29,742 bases of DNA from UBA2421 sp964641895 (GCA_964641895.1 CAZXLA010000026.1:1-29742); one strand, 5' to 3'. Shown: positions 14,854 through 22,740, numbered from the stretch's first letter. Numbers and translations: made by a program. The notes: generated by a model not told the origin, from the letters alone.

Positions 14854-16389
14854 TCAACTAACCCGCTTGCCACCGATCCAAACCTGCTCCGCCGTCAGAT
14901 TGCGGATTGCTGAGGCGCCCAGTTGGCTCGGGTCGGACGACAGCACCACAAAGTCGGCCAGCTTCCCGGTTTCGATCGACCCTTGCTGATGATCCACATG
15001 CCCCGCGTACGCGCTGCCGAGGCAATACGCCTGGAGCGCCTGCATCGGCGAAAGCGTTTGCTCCGGCGACCACGCCGCCCGGCCGACAGCGCTGGCCAGG
15101 CATTCAAACGCACTGGGAAATTCCACTGGGCTGTCGCTGGAAAGCGTGGCCGGAATGCCCGCTTCAATCATCGACTTGAACGGATACGCCCATCGCGTGC
15201 GTGCCGCGCCGACGCGGTCGGGCGTCCAGGTGTCGCTGGCGACAAACTGCGGCTGAAAGGTCACGACAATTTTATTCTTCGCGAGCCGACCCATCGCATT
15301 GGGCGAACACAAGCTCGCATGTTCGATGCGGTGGCGGTGATACGTGTTGTCGCGTTGCTTCGGATCATTCGCCAGCGCGTACTCGATGGCGTCGATCGTT
15401 TCGTTGACCGCCAGATCGCCGATGGCGTGGATCGCCACCTGAAAGCCCTTGTTTTGCGCGTCGAGCACGCGGCGGTTGAGTTCGGCCGGCTCGTAAATAC
15501 GCAGGCCGCACGTATCCGTTTTGTCGGTGTAAGGTTCGGCCAGAAGGGCAGTTTGCGCGCCCAGTGAGCCATCGCTGAAAAGCTTGGCGGCACCGATCTT
15601 CAACCAATGATCGCCGAAGCCGGTTCGCAGCCCATTCTTGTATAGCTCGTCAACGGCACTCCACGGCGGGATGGCGACGACGCGAATCGGCAGCTTTCCC
15701 GCCCGATGCAATCGCGAAAAACCCTGAAGCTGCTGTGGCACGTCAAGCAGCGTCTGAACCGACGTAATCCCCGTCTTCAACAGCACGTCGGCGGCGGCGA
15801 GAATGGCTTGCTCAAGCTCATCTTCCGTCGGCGGCGGAACATACCGATAGATCGCCCAGAGCGCCTGCTCGGTAAACAACCCGGTCGCGACTTCGCCGGC
15901 ACTCTTCTCGGCTTCGCTCAGTAATGCAATCGCCGCCGAGTTGGCCACACCGGCGTGGCCGCACACGCGCGAGATGACGATCGGTCGATCGCGACTGACC
16001 TGATCCAACTCCAGCCGCGTAGGAAACCGCGCTTCCGACAGCTTGGTTTGATCGAATCCATACCCGCGGATCCACCCCGTCGTCCGCCCGGCGAGTTGTG
16101 CCAGGCGCGCAAGGATTTGATCAATGTCGGCGGCGCCAACTAAGTCGGCTTGGCTGAGCAGGTTCATGCCGAACCCGACGAGGTGAATGTGCGAATCGCA
16201 AAACCCTGGAACAACCGTTCGGCCCAGCAGATCAATTTTCTTCGTGCGCGTACCGGCCAGCAGAAGCGTTGTGGGGTCGTCGCCCACGAACGAAAACCGC
16301 TCCCCGTAAATGGTCGCCGCCGATGCTTGGGGGTGGCGCTCATTGAGCGTCAGAATATTGCCGTTGAAGAGGATGGTGTCTGGGTGCAT
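14854..16389 (-). CDS. YtcJ-like amidohydrolase (amidohydrolase family 3)
   Basis: 511 aa, a metal-dependent hydrolase of unknown substrate. Seen: the N-terminal beta sandwich (TILFNGNILTLNE), the metal-binding VVPGFCDSHIHLVGFG (His67 and His69), the central LKIGAAKLFSDGSLGAQTA with the family Lys, AIHAIGDLAVNETIDA, HRIEHASLCSP, and SSDSPVEFPSAFE with the last metal-site Asp. The C-terminal GSIETGKLADFVVLSSDP rebuilds the sandwich. The order and spacing match YtcJ-type enzymes. The gene is followed by 17 bases and the convergent prepilin gene. No signal peptide is seen, so it is likely cytoplasmic. Confidence 0.92.
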   Translation of the reverse strand: MHPDTILFNGNILTLNERHPQASAATIYGERFSFVGDDPTTLLLAGTRTKKIDLLGRTVVPGFCDSHIHLVGFGMNLLSQADLVGAADIDQILARLAQLAGRTTGWIRGYGFDQTKLSEARFPTRLELDQVSRDRPIVISRVCGHAGVANSAAIALLSEAEKSAGEVATGLFTEQALWAIYRYVPPPTEDELEQAILAAADVLLKTGITSVQTLLDVPQQLQGFSRLHRAGKLPIRVVAIPPWSAVDELYKNGLRTGFGDHWLKIGAAKLFSDGSLGAQTALLAEPYTDKTDTCGLRIYEPAELNRRVLDAQNKGFQVAIHAIGDLAVNETIDAIEYALANDPKQRDNTYHRHRIEHASLCSPNAMGRLAKNKIVVTFQPQFVASDTWTPDRVGAARTRWAYPFKSMIEAGIPATLSSDSPVEFPSAFECLASAVGRAAWSPEQTLSPMQALQAYCLGSAYAGHVDHQQGSIETGKLADFVVLSSDPSQLGASAIRNLTAEQVWIGGKRVS

Positions 16390-16398
16390 GCGATTACT

Positions 16399-16441
16399 CC
16401 CTCGCCCGGTATTTCGGGAGAGGGTTAGGGTGAGGGTTCTT
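16399..16441. repeat. CCCTC/GAGGG palindromic element, copy A
   Basis: CCCTCGCCCG (16399-16408) pairs with CGGGAGAGGG (16415-16424) at 9 of 10 positions and is followed by GGGTGAGGGTTCTT. It lies between the CDF and amidohydrolase genes and contributes the last codons and stop of the CDF gene (stop at 16425-16427). Confidence 0.65.
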
Positions 16442-17492
16442 TCTGGTCAACTTTGTGCGCCGTCTCGCCAACTGTTTCAGACGAAGGATCATTCAACAAC
16501 GCGACAACCGTTGGCGTGCCGTAAGAACCCTCACCCCGGCCCACTTGCGGGGTACCGGGAGAGGGAGTGGCGCAGCGCGCGCAGGCCGGATCGGTACACG
16601 GCTCGACATGAGCCGTGGCGTCGCCGGGGCCAAGCGCCTGTTCAATCTCGCCTTCGATTTCACTGGCCATCTGGTGGCTCTGCTCCACGGTTATCTCCGC
16701 CGGTACCATCAGGTGAAATTCGATCCAGTGATACCGCCCCGTGTGGCGATGACGCAGGTTATGGTAGCTGCAAATGAGCGGCGGTCGGCCGGAGGGGGCG
16801 AGGTGCGAATCGAGAATCTGCTTGAGAAGAACGGCGTCGCCTTGATCCTGCTCATCCATCAGGCCGGCGGCGGAACGCTTGAGGAGGTCGATCGCTACCC
16901 AGAACAAATAGACCGCCACCACGATCGCGCAAATCGGGTCGGCCAGCACGAAGCCGGTGAACTTAACGACCAGCAGCGCCGCCAACACCGCCACGCTGGT
17001 CACGGCATCGGACAGCAGATGTTTACCATCGGCTTCGAGCGTGATCGAACCCTGGCTGCGCCCCGTTTTGATCAACCACCTTCCCATCGCGCCGTTGACG
17101 AGCATCGCGGCGATGATGAGTACCAGCCCGGCATCGAGCCGCTGCACCGCCGCGCCGCGCGCGATCGCTTCGATGCCGCGCCATGCAATAAAAATCGCCG
17201 CCAGCAGGATCATGCCGCCTTCAAAACCCGCCGAGAGGAACTCCACTTTGCCGTGACCATAAGGATGCGATTCATCGGCCGGCCGGTGCGCGAGCACGAC
17301 GGCGTAAACGGCGAACCCGCCGGCCAGCACGTTGACAATACTTTCCAGTGCGTCCGAGAAAATCGCCGACGAATCGGTAAGCCCATACGCCACGAACTTC
17401 GTCGCCATCAGCACGACAGCCACGACCAGCGCAAACACGGCTGCCCTCGTTTCTGATCGGGCGACGGCGGGGTTGGTCGAATCGTGTCGCAT
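16425..17492 (-). CDS. Cation diffusion facilitator family transporter
   Basis: 355 aa, a metal/proton antiporter with six membrane helices and a cytoplasmic domain. Seen: TM2 SSAIFSDALESIVNVLAGG, HPYGHGKVEFLSAGFEGG after TM2, and TM5 DGKHLLSDAVTSV with H158-x3-D162. The TM2 site has Glu50-x3-Asn54 where zinc exporters usually have His/Asp-x3-Asp, so the metal is uncertain. The C-terminal domain (about 215-300) contains CSYHNLRHRHTG and IEFHLMVPAEITVEQSHQM. Residues about 308-355 are an irregular Pro/Gly-rich tail; 308-323 are encoded by element copy B at 16524-16570, and the last residues and stop by copy A. The true domain ends near DATAHVEPCTDPAC. Confidence 0.93.
   Translation of the reverse strand: MRHDSTNPAVARSETRAAVFALVVAVVLMATKFVAYGLTDSSAIFSDALESIVNVLAGGFAVYAVVLAHRPADESHPYGHGKVEFLSAGFEGGMILLAAIFIAWRGIEAIARGAAVQRLDAGLVLIIAAMLVNGAMGRWLIKTGRSQGSITLEADGKHLLSDAVTSVAVLAALLVVKFTGFVLADPICAIVVAVYLFWVAIDLLKRSAAGLMDEQDQGDAVLLKQILDSHLAPSGRPPLICSYHNLRHRHTGRYHWIEFHLMVPAEITVEQSHQMASEIEGEIEQALGPGDATAHVEPCTDPACARCATPSPGTPQVGRGEGSYGTPTVVALLNDPSSETVGETAHKVDQKEPSP
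16524..16570. repeat. CCCTC/GAGGG palindromic element, copy B (inverted)
   Basis: Read on the - strand it aligns with copy A at 16399-16441: both have CTCCCTC(G/T)CCCGGTA at one end and GGGTGAGGGTTCTT at the other, so the two copies lie in opposite orientation. It has an inner ACCCCG...CGGGGT stem and is translated in frame as part of the CDF tail. Confidence 0.65.
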
Positions 17493-17805
17493 CGCCGATG
17501 ATTGGAAAACGGACGCCGACGCGAATCAAGCCTCCGCCGCGAGATAGTTTCTCCGCAGATTGTTCATGCCCGCAGTGGACTCGGGACGATCGATATAGAT
17601 AAAATCCACTGCGATGAATCGGTGGATCAACGGCACAACAAAAATCCGCGGCGCCGGGGAGGGCCAGGCCTGATCGCCTTGCGACAATGCCGGTGCCGCG
17701 TTTTTTATCGCCCCATTTGCGCCGGGGGTCTTTGCATTGCGGCCATAGCGCATTCTTAATAATGCTGGGGTAGAATGTTGACGACCGGTTGAATGGAATC
17801 AACCT
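17493..17805. other. Divergent intergenic region with a 9-bp inverted repeat
   Basis: Spacer between the CDF gene (-) and the HD gene (+). CGCAGTGGA (17571-17579) and TCCACTGCG (17605-17613) are perfectly complementary and flank an AT-rich TATAGATAAAAT stretch that could hold a -10 element. A 75-codon - strand frame (17526-17753) has protein-like parts (HRFIAVDFIYIDRPE) but no recognisable family or ribosome site; I leave it uncalled. TAGAAT at 17771-17776 is a possible -10 for the HD gene. Confidence 0.4.
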
Positions 17806-18441
17806 ATGGGCCCACACACCCGTCTGCTCGCCAACTCCGCCAGAGAACGAACCATCGTCCGATGGGTACACCGCCGGCTGTCCTGCGTCCGGCACGAGGC
17901 GCGCGTACTCACCATTGCCGACGAATTATTCGAACTGCTGCGCCCGCACCACCACCTCGATCGCTTCGAGCGGCGTATGCTGCGGCTGGGCGCGATGGTG
18001 CACGATATTGGTCGCGCGGTGAACGACCGCCGGCACCCGCATATCGGCTGCGAAATGCTCCTGGTCGACCGCGGGTTGCCGCTGAGCGACGTCGAGCGCC
18101 GCTGCCTGGCCTACCTGACGCGTTATCACCGCGGGGCCGTTCCCGAGATCGGATTTGACGATGTGCTGCGCTCGGGCGATCCGCGCCGATCGATGCGTAT
18201 CGTTTTGGCGCTGCTTCGCGCCGCCGACTCTCTCGACGGCCGTCAGCATGATGAGCCGCAGGTGCGCATCAAGTTGCGTGAAGGGAAGCTCAAGGTTCGC
18301 TGCCATCTCAGCACAGACTGCCGGCGCGCACGAAAGTTCTTTTCGCGCCGCAAGAAGTTTCGGTTGTTGGAAGAGCTGCTCGGTGTAAAGGTCGACTTAG
18401 CCGTTCGCGATAACGCTGCCGTCGCCACCGCAGCGCGTTAG
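17806..18441 (+). CDS. HD-domain phosphohydrolase (Ppx/GppA C-terminal-like)
   Basis: 211 aa. The metal-binding HD pattern is H30 (RHEARVLTIADELFELL), then H66-D67 (RLGAMVHDIGRAV), with His-rich RRHPHIGCEML next and LTRYHRGAVP after. This layout resembles the stand-alone HD domain found at the C-terminus of exopolyphosphatases and in related small HD proteins. Likely substrates are nucleotides or polyphosphate, but none can be assigned. The C-terminal 60 residues (LREGKLKVRCHLSTDC, KKFRLLEELLGVKVDL) resemble the small domain after the HD fold in that group. ATG at 17806 has GGAA about ten bases upstream. The gene is convergent with ldh, with only 12 bases between stops. Confidence 0.82.
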   Translation: MGPHTRLLANSARERTIVRWVHRRLSCVRHEARVLTIADELFELLRPHHHLDRFERRMLRLGAMVHDIGRAVNDRRHPHIGCEMLLVDRGLPLSDVERRCLAYLTRYHRGAVPEIGFDDVLRSGDPRRSMRIVLALLRAADSLDGRQHDEPQVRIKLREGKLKVRCHLSTDCRRARKFFSRRKKFRLLEELLGVKVDLAVRDNAAVATAAR

Positions 18442-18453
18442 CCCCTTTTTAGT

Positions 18454-19404
18454 TCAGAACCCGACCGAACGAATCGCCGCCGCGATGATCTCGGCGCTGT
18501 TCTTCAGCCCGGCCTCTTCGTTGGCGTTCAGCGGAATCGGCAGCGGCGGCTCGACGCCGGCTCGACCGACGATGCACGGCAGGCTCAGGCAAACATCGTC
18601 AATGCCTTTGAAGTTGCGTACCAGCGAACTCACCGGCAGCACGCGGTGCTGATCGCGCAAAATTGCGTCGAGAATCTGCGCCGTCGCCAGGCCGATGGCA
18701 TAATTCGTCGCGCCCTTGCCTTCGATCACCTGCTGCGCCGCCGTCTTCACGTTCTGAAAGATTTCGGTGCGATCGCGTACGGTCATCTTGCCGTGGCCCG
18801 GCACCGCCCACTCGTGGAGTGCAATGCCGCTCACGGTTGCGCTGCTCCACAGGGGAACTTCGCTGTCGCCGTGCTCGCCGGCGATGTACGCGTGAACGTT
18901 CTGCGTGGCGATTCGGAGTCGTTTGGCGATCAAGTGCCGGAACCGTGAGCTGTCGAGCACTGTTCCGCTGCCAATGACCTTCGCCGCGGGCAACGCCGAG
19001 ATCTTCAACGAAACGTAAGTAATCACGTCAACCGGGTTGGTCACCAGCAGATAAATGGCCTCCGGTGCAACGGCGAGCAGCTTCGGAAGAAGGTCCTTGC
19101 AGATCGCCGTGTTGGCGGCGGCGAGGTCCATGCGGGTCTGGCCCGGCTTCTGCTTCGCCCCGGCGGTGATCACGACGACCGCGGCGTCTTTGCAAACCGC
19201 CACGTCATCGCCGCCTTCGATCGTTGCGGGCATAACAAACTGCTGGCCGTGGTTGAGATCGAGCACCTGCGCATCGACTTTCTTTCGATCGACGTCATAC
19301 AGCGCAATCCGCGCCGCCACGCCGCGAATCATGCAGGCGTAGGCAATGGTAGCGCCGACGCTGCCGGCGCCGACAATCGCGATCTTGGCCGGCGCATCAT
19401 TCAT
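18454..19404 (-). CDS. ldh: L-lactate dehydrogenase
   Basis: 316 aa, interconverting pyruvate and L-lactate with NAD(H). Rossmann start IAIVGAGSVGATIAYA (residues 8-23). The mobile loop AGAKQKPGQTRMDL has Gln at the specificity position (lactate rather than malate dehydrogenase, which has Arg) and the catalytic-loop Arg. DSSRFR carries the substrate Arg; GEHGDSE carries the catalytic His; GKGATNYAIG carries the Thr lining the pyruvate pocket. All are intact. The ATG lies within the toxin stop (overlap at 19401-19404), so translation may be coupled to the upstream antitoxin-toxin pair. The enzyme suggests a fermentative or lactate-using option. Confidence 0.93.
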   Translation of the reverse strand: MNDAPAKIAIVGAGSVGATIAYACMIRGVAARIALYDVDRKKVDAQVLDLNHGQQFVMPATIEGGDDVAVCKDAAVVVITAGAKQKPGQTRMDLAAANTAICKDLLPKLLAVAPEAIYLLVTNPVDVITYVSLKISALPAAKVIGSGTVLDSSRFRHLIAKRLRIATQNVHAYIAGEHGDSEVPLWSSATVSGIALHEWAVPGHGKMTVRDRTEIFQNVKTAAQQVIEGKGATNYAIGLATAQILDAILRDQHRVLPVSSLVRNFKGIDDVCLSLPCIVGRAGVEPPLPIPLNANEEAGLKNSAEIIAAAIRSVGF

Positions 19405-19901
19405 CGCGGTTTCCAGACGGTAATGCCGGCTACGGCGTCAAAGTCGTCGTCGTTGGTGGCGAGGTGGATAATGCCATGTTCGCGCATCAGTGCGACGATG
19501 ATGGCGTCGTTGGTGAGAAGGCCTTCTGATCTGGAAATGGCGCTCGCCGCCGCCAAATGCTCAAGCCCAACTGGAGCTACGACAAGGGGAATCGATTTGA
19601 GCTGACCGGGAATCTGAGCGAATGCGGTTAGTTGTTGAACTGTGGATTTCGCCTGCCGGAGTTGGGCGCTGAGCCCTGTTTTCCCAGTCGGCATTTTAGC
19701 GTGCGCCTCGGCCATCATCACCTTGTGGACGAGGTCGGCTAAAACCGGAAATGAACAGAATGCGTCGAGATCGCCCAACACCAATCGTTCAACCAACTGG
19801 GAGCACGCAGGCGATTCGGCGTAATTGCCGACGAAATGGTAGTAGAGAATATTGGTGTCAAGAAAGCACACCGAGCCGGTCGGTAGAGCCAATGACATCA
19901 C
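19401..19901 (-). CDS. PIN-domain toxin, VapC-like
   Basis: 166 aa, a predicted Mg-dependent RNase. PIN motifs: CFLDTNILYYHFV (first Asp), FPVLADLVHKVM (usual acidic position occupied by Asp rather than Glu), LLTNDAIIVALMREHGI and HLATNDDDFDAVAGITVW (last acidic cluster). GTG at 19901 directly follows the antitoxin stop; the adjacent ATG at 19898 is an equally good start. The pair order (antitoxin, then toxin) is standard. The 3' end overlaps the ldh start by four bases, an unusual partner for a toxin. Confidence 0.88.
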   Translation of the reverse strand: MMSLALPTGSVCFLDTNILYYHFVGNYAESPACSQLVERLVLGDLDAFCSFPVLADLVHKVMMAEAHAKMPTGKTGLSAQLRQAKSTVQQLTAFAQIPGQLKSIPLVVAPVGLEHLAAASAISRSEGLLTNDAIIVALMREHGIIHLATNDDDFDAVAGITVWKPR

Positions 19902-20135
19902 TCACCAATTCTCGATATTAAACACTGGGTCTTGCGCGATGGCGTGACCAACGTTCGAGTCGACGACCAGTCGATTTTGAGCTTGCGCACGCACCGCTGC
20001 CAAATCAGCGGCAACATCGCGGGGGGGATTCGAGGCACGCACCACCAACTGCACACGCTGATTCTCGGGCAGCGGCGGCCTTTCCTCCGGGACGAAAACG
20101 CCGTTCACGAATTTTGCAGCGATGATCATCGACAT
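19902..20135 (-). CDS. Antitoxin, AF2212-like (DUF104) family
   Basis: About 77 aa. The N-terminus MIIAAKFVNGVFVPEERPPL followed by PENQRVQLVVRAS is the short beta-hairpin layout of AF2212-like antitoxins; the C-terminal half (Ala/Asp/Arg-rich helix, then NWGHAIA-like tail) would bind the toxin. GTG at 20141 gives a longer frame. ATG at 20135 is preferred because AGGA lies about 7 bases before it on the - strand. It pairs with the PIN toxin immediately downstream. Antitoxins of this type are often DNA-binding autoregulators only with help of their toxin, so regulation here is unknown. Confidence 0.8.
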   Translation of the reverse strand: MSMIIAAKFVNGVFVPEERPPLPENQRVQLVVRASNPPRDVAADLAAVRAQAQNRLVVDSNVGHAIAQDPVFNIENW

Positions 20136-20195
20136 ATCCACATCCTAGCATTGTCGCGGCACGCTGTCAGCACAATTTTGCACCCGCGCGCCAGT

Positions 20196-20723
20196 TCACG
20201 CCGGCCGCAATTCCCACTGAATGCTTAATTCCTGGCAAATCGTGTCAAGGTATTCGCGTAGCCGGATGATCGGCGTATCACGCGGCACGCTCAGCAGCAG
20301 TTCAAGCTCAAACTGCGGTCGAACCATGCTTTGGATCACCCCGACGTGGGTGTGCACGTCGTCGATATTCACATTCAACACCCGAAACAGGTGCGACAGC
20401 TTGTTGAGAATGCCCGCCTTATCGGCGCCGGTGGCGTGGAAGCGGTAGCGGAAGCTTGCCGCATCACCCTGCTCTGAAGCGGCGTCGCGCACCTCGGCAG
20501 TGATGCGCGCGGCGGCCGTCAACGCGGGCAGGCCTTCTCGGATGCGATCGAGCGGAGCCGATTCGTCGGCGCCCAGCAGCACCATGAGAATGAACGTACC
20601 GCCCATGCTCAGCAGCTTGCTGTCCACGATATTCGCGCCGCTTTCAAAGACGTATTGCGACACTTCATCAAGAATCCCCGGTCGATCGGCGCCGGAGGCG
20701 ATCAATATGGCGTGATGTTTCAT
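20196..20723 (-). CDS. Double ACT-domain protein, GcvR-like regulator
   Basis: 175 aa with two ACT domains. The first (residues 1-75) has ILIASGADRPGILDEVSQYVFESGANIVDSKL. The second (about 90-165) has RYRFHATGADKAGILNKLSHLFRVLNVNIDDVHTHV. Both show the Gly-Ile-Leu ligand turn. This is the architecture of the glycine-cleavage-system repressor GcvR and related amino-acid sensors; no DNA-binding domain is present. No glycine cleavage gene lies nearby, so the ligand is not clear. It is divergent from mqnC. A 7-bp hairpin (GGTTGCT/AGCAACC, 20739-20760) sits about 16 bases upstream of its ATG in the leader. Confidence 0.85.
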   Translation of the reverse strand: MKHHAILIASGADRPGILDEVSQYVFESGANIVDSKLLSMGGTFILMVLLGADESAPLDRIREGLPALTAAARITAEVRDAASEQGDAASFRYRFHATGADKAGILNKLSHLFRVLNVNIDDVHTHVGVIQSMVRPQFELELLLSVPRDTPIIRLREYLDTICQELSIQWELRPA

Positions 20724-20785
20724 AGGCGGCCGGCCTTTGGTTGCTCGGATTGTAGCAACCTTCTTTCAATTCGCCTGAAATGCGC

Positions 20786-20814
20786 TTCCGACACAGGGCC
20801 GCTTTTCATACTAT
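20786..20814 (+). promoter_or_regulatory. Possible mqnC promoter
   Basis: TTCCGA (20786-20791), a 17-base spacer and TACTAT (20809-20814) lie just 11 bases before the mqnC ATG at 20826. A start about 7 bases after the -10 would leave a leader of only ~5 bases, and no Shine-Dalgarno fits. The mRNA may be nearly leaderless. Confidence 0.35.
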
Positions 20815-20825
20815 TCTGAAAAGAA

Positions 20826-22283
20826 ATGCCAAAGCTCTCCTTCGACATCGACTCAATCCTCTCCGGCCGCTCGCGGCTTCGCGATGCGCAGGCGCTCGAA
20901 CTGTATCACCAAGCATCCCTGCACGATCTGGGACAATGGGCGCATACGGTCACCCAGCGGATGCACCCGCAGGATTACCGCACTTACGTCATCGATCGCA
21001 ATATCAACTACACCAACGTCTGCACCGCCAAATGCACGTTCTGCGCTTTCCGGCGCGATCATGAAGACGCCGACAGTTACACGCTTTCGTTTGAAAAAAT
21101 CGACGAGAAGATCAAAGAACTCATCGCCATCGGCGGCACGCAGATTCTCATGCAAGGGGGCATGAACGACCAACTGCCGATCGAATGGTACGAAGACCTG
21201 CTGCGCTATATTCGCGGCAACTTTCCCACGGTGCACATTCACGCCTTCAGCCCGCCGGAGTTTGTGGAGTTTGAGCGGTTTTTTAACTTGGATGTGCGCG
21301 ACATCATCCGCCGCTTCAAAGCCGCCGGCCTGATGACCATCCCCGGCGGCGGGGGGGAGATTTTCTCGCCGCGCATCCGCCGGCGCATCGGCATCGGCAA
21401 AGCCAGCGGTGACGATTGGCTGCGCGTGATGCGCGTCGCCCACGAAGAGGGGATGAACACCAGTTGCACCATGATGATGGGGCATATCGAGTTCGTGCGC
21501 GAACGCATCGAACACATGAGCGCGCTGCGCGATATGCAGGATTACGCGCGGGCGTTGGGAGGGTTCAGGGTTCAGGGTTCAGGGTTCAGGGAAGAGGAGA
21601 CTGAAACAATGGATCGCGTGCGGCTGCGCTGGCCGGGGGTCTTTGACAAATCTTCTCTACTGAACCCTGAACCCCGAACCCTGAACCCCGGCTCTTACAC
21701 CGCCTTCATCCACTGGCCCTTCCAGCGAGAAAACACACCGCTCGGTCGGGCGCAGGAATGGGATCCGCAAATTCACGGCCCGTTTGACGAAAGCACAAAT
21801 GAAGACATCCTCCGCGGGCGGGTGGTTCGCATGGCGGGGGCGGATGAATACCTGCGCATCCTCGCGATCGCGCGGTTGTTTTTCGACAACATCCAAAGTT
21901 TGCAAAGCAGTTGGGTGACGATGGGCCCGAAGATCGGACAACTGGCGCTCTTCTTCGGCGCCAACGACATGGGCAGCGTGATGATGGAAGAAAACGTCGT
22001 CAGCGCCGCCGGCACGACGTACAAGCTCGAAGAACGCGAAATCTGCCGCCTCATCCGCGATGCCGGCTGGATCCCCGCGCAGCGCGACCAGTATTACAAT
22101 GTCCTGAACCGCCACGACGGCCCCAATTCCCCCGACCTCAAACCCAACCCCCACGCCCGAACGCGCAACGTGCAGAAGATCGACAAGAATTTCATCGGCG
22201 CCGCCCCCGGGCTCGCCGACATCACCGGCCCACGCGACGGGGCCGATCGCAGCGTCAAGGTGCAGTTGCCGTTGTTGCAGTAG
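20826..22283 (+). CDS. mqnC: Cyclic dehypoxanthine futalosine synthase (radical SAM), with repeat-encoded insert
   Basis: 485 aa, about 110 longer than usual. MqnC converts dehypoxanthine futalosine to its cyclic form in futalosine-route menaquinone synthesis. Seen: the cluster-binding Cys66, Cys70 and Cys73 in NYTNVCTAKCTFCAF, GGTQILMQGGMNDQLPIEWY, HIHAFSPPE, GLMTIPGGGGEIF, TMMMGHIEFVRERIEH, YTAFIHWPFQRENTPLG and SAAGTTYKLEEREICRLI. All are MqnC hallmarks. Between ALGG (residue 246) and YTAFIHWPFQ (291) lie about 44 extra residues that include FRVQGSGFR and LLNPEPRTLNPGS. They are encoded by an inverted TTCAGGG array (21561-21689) without loss of frame. The rest of the excess length is an ordinary C-terminal extension. 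Confidence 0.94.
   Translation: MPKLSFDIDSILSGRSRLRDAQALELYHQASLHDLGQWAHTVTQRMHPQDYRTYVIDRNINYTNVCTAKCTFCAFRRDHEDADSYTLSFEKIDEKIKELIAIGGTQILMQGGMNDQLPIEWYEDLLRYIRGNFPTVHIHAFSPPEFVEFERFFNLDVRDIIRRFKAAGLMTIPGGGGEIFSPRIRRRIGIGKASGDDWLRVMRVAHEEGMNTSCTMMMGHIEFVRERIEHMSALRDMQDYARALGGFRVQGSGFREEETETMDRVRLRWPGVFDKSSLLNPEPRTLNPGSYTAFIHWPFQRENTPLGRAQEWDPQIHGPFDESTNEDILRGRVVRMAGADEYLRILAIARLFFDNIQSLQSSWVTMGPKIGQLALFFGANDMGSVMMEENVVSAAGTTYKLEEREICRLIRDAGWIPAQRDQYYNVLNRHDGPNSPDLKPNPHARTRNVQKIDKNFIGAAPGLADITGPRDGADRSVKVQLPLLQ
21561..21689 (+). repeat. Inverted TTCAGGG heptamer array inside mqnC
   Basis: Four tandem TTCAGGG heptamers (21564-21591) are matched by reverse-complement heptamers (CCCTGAA type) at 21660-21689, with 68 bases between. 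The 30-base arms differ at about one position. The design equals that of the AGTGNNN array at 1910-2276. The array is in frame and encodes the extra segment of MqnC. Confidence 0.88.
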
Positions 22284-22478
22284 CCGCCTTTGCGTCAATG
22301 TGGAAAGAGTTTCCAACTCGTTACCGCCGGCGCGCATCAAGCCAAACGACGAACGCGTCGCTTGGAGCGATGCCCCCGTTGCGCCGGCAACCCCGCGCCC
22401 GCGCAACACCCTCCGTCGTAAAAATCGGCGTGGAAAGTCGCGATTGCCGTTTGAAAACGCTGATTTACACGCGCGCGT

Positions 22479-22504
22479 TGCGCCAGCGAGCGCGCGCTGG
22501 CGCA
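22479..22504. repeat. 10-bp perfect hairpin
   Basis: TGCGCCAGCG (22479-22488) and CGCTGGCGCA (22495-22504) with a 6-base loop, in a GCGC-rich context. No T-run follows. Confidence 0.6.
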
Positions 22505-22640
22505 GCGCGCAGGGATAGTTGAGTGGAGGTGCATTGTGGATTATCGACTTTCATTGGAGCGCTACGCGGCAGCGCAGCGGATTGGTTTGAACCGCAAAGA
22601 ACCGTCCCGGAACGAAAAAGGTACCGCCAGGGAACCATTC

Positions 22641-22672
22641 GGAACCGGTTGGGAACCGGTTAGGAACCGGTT
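22641..22672 (+). repeat. Three GGAACCGGTT repeats at 11-base spacing
   Basis: GGAACCGGTT occurs at 22641, 22652 and 22663, each containing the palindrome AACCGGTT, with a degenerate copy (GGAACCATTC) at 22631. The 11-base period places the sites on nearly the same face of the helix, like clustered protein-binding sites. Confidence 0.75.
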
Positions 22673-22740
22673 TTTCGCACCATCGGCCATCGAGCGAAAT
22701 CGCGTAAGTGATTGTAAAATATGGAAATGCAGTATTACGT

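Noticed and set aside
17526..17753. A 75-codon - strand frame upstream of the CDF gene
   Set aside because: Part of it looks protein-like, but there is no recognised family, ribosome site or coupling, so it is mentioned only in the spacer entry.
21561..21591. TTCAGGG repeats as telomere-like DNA or a contig end
   Set aside because: Only four units inside a clear bacterial gene, with a mirrored arm and intact flanking coding sequence.
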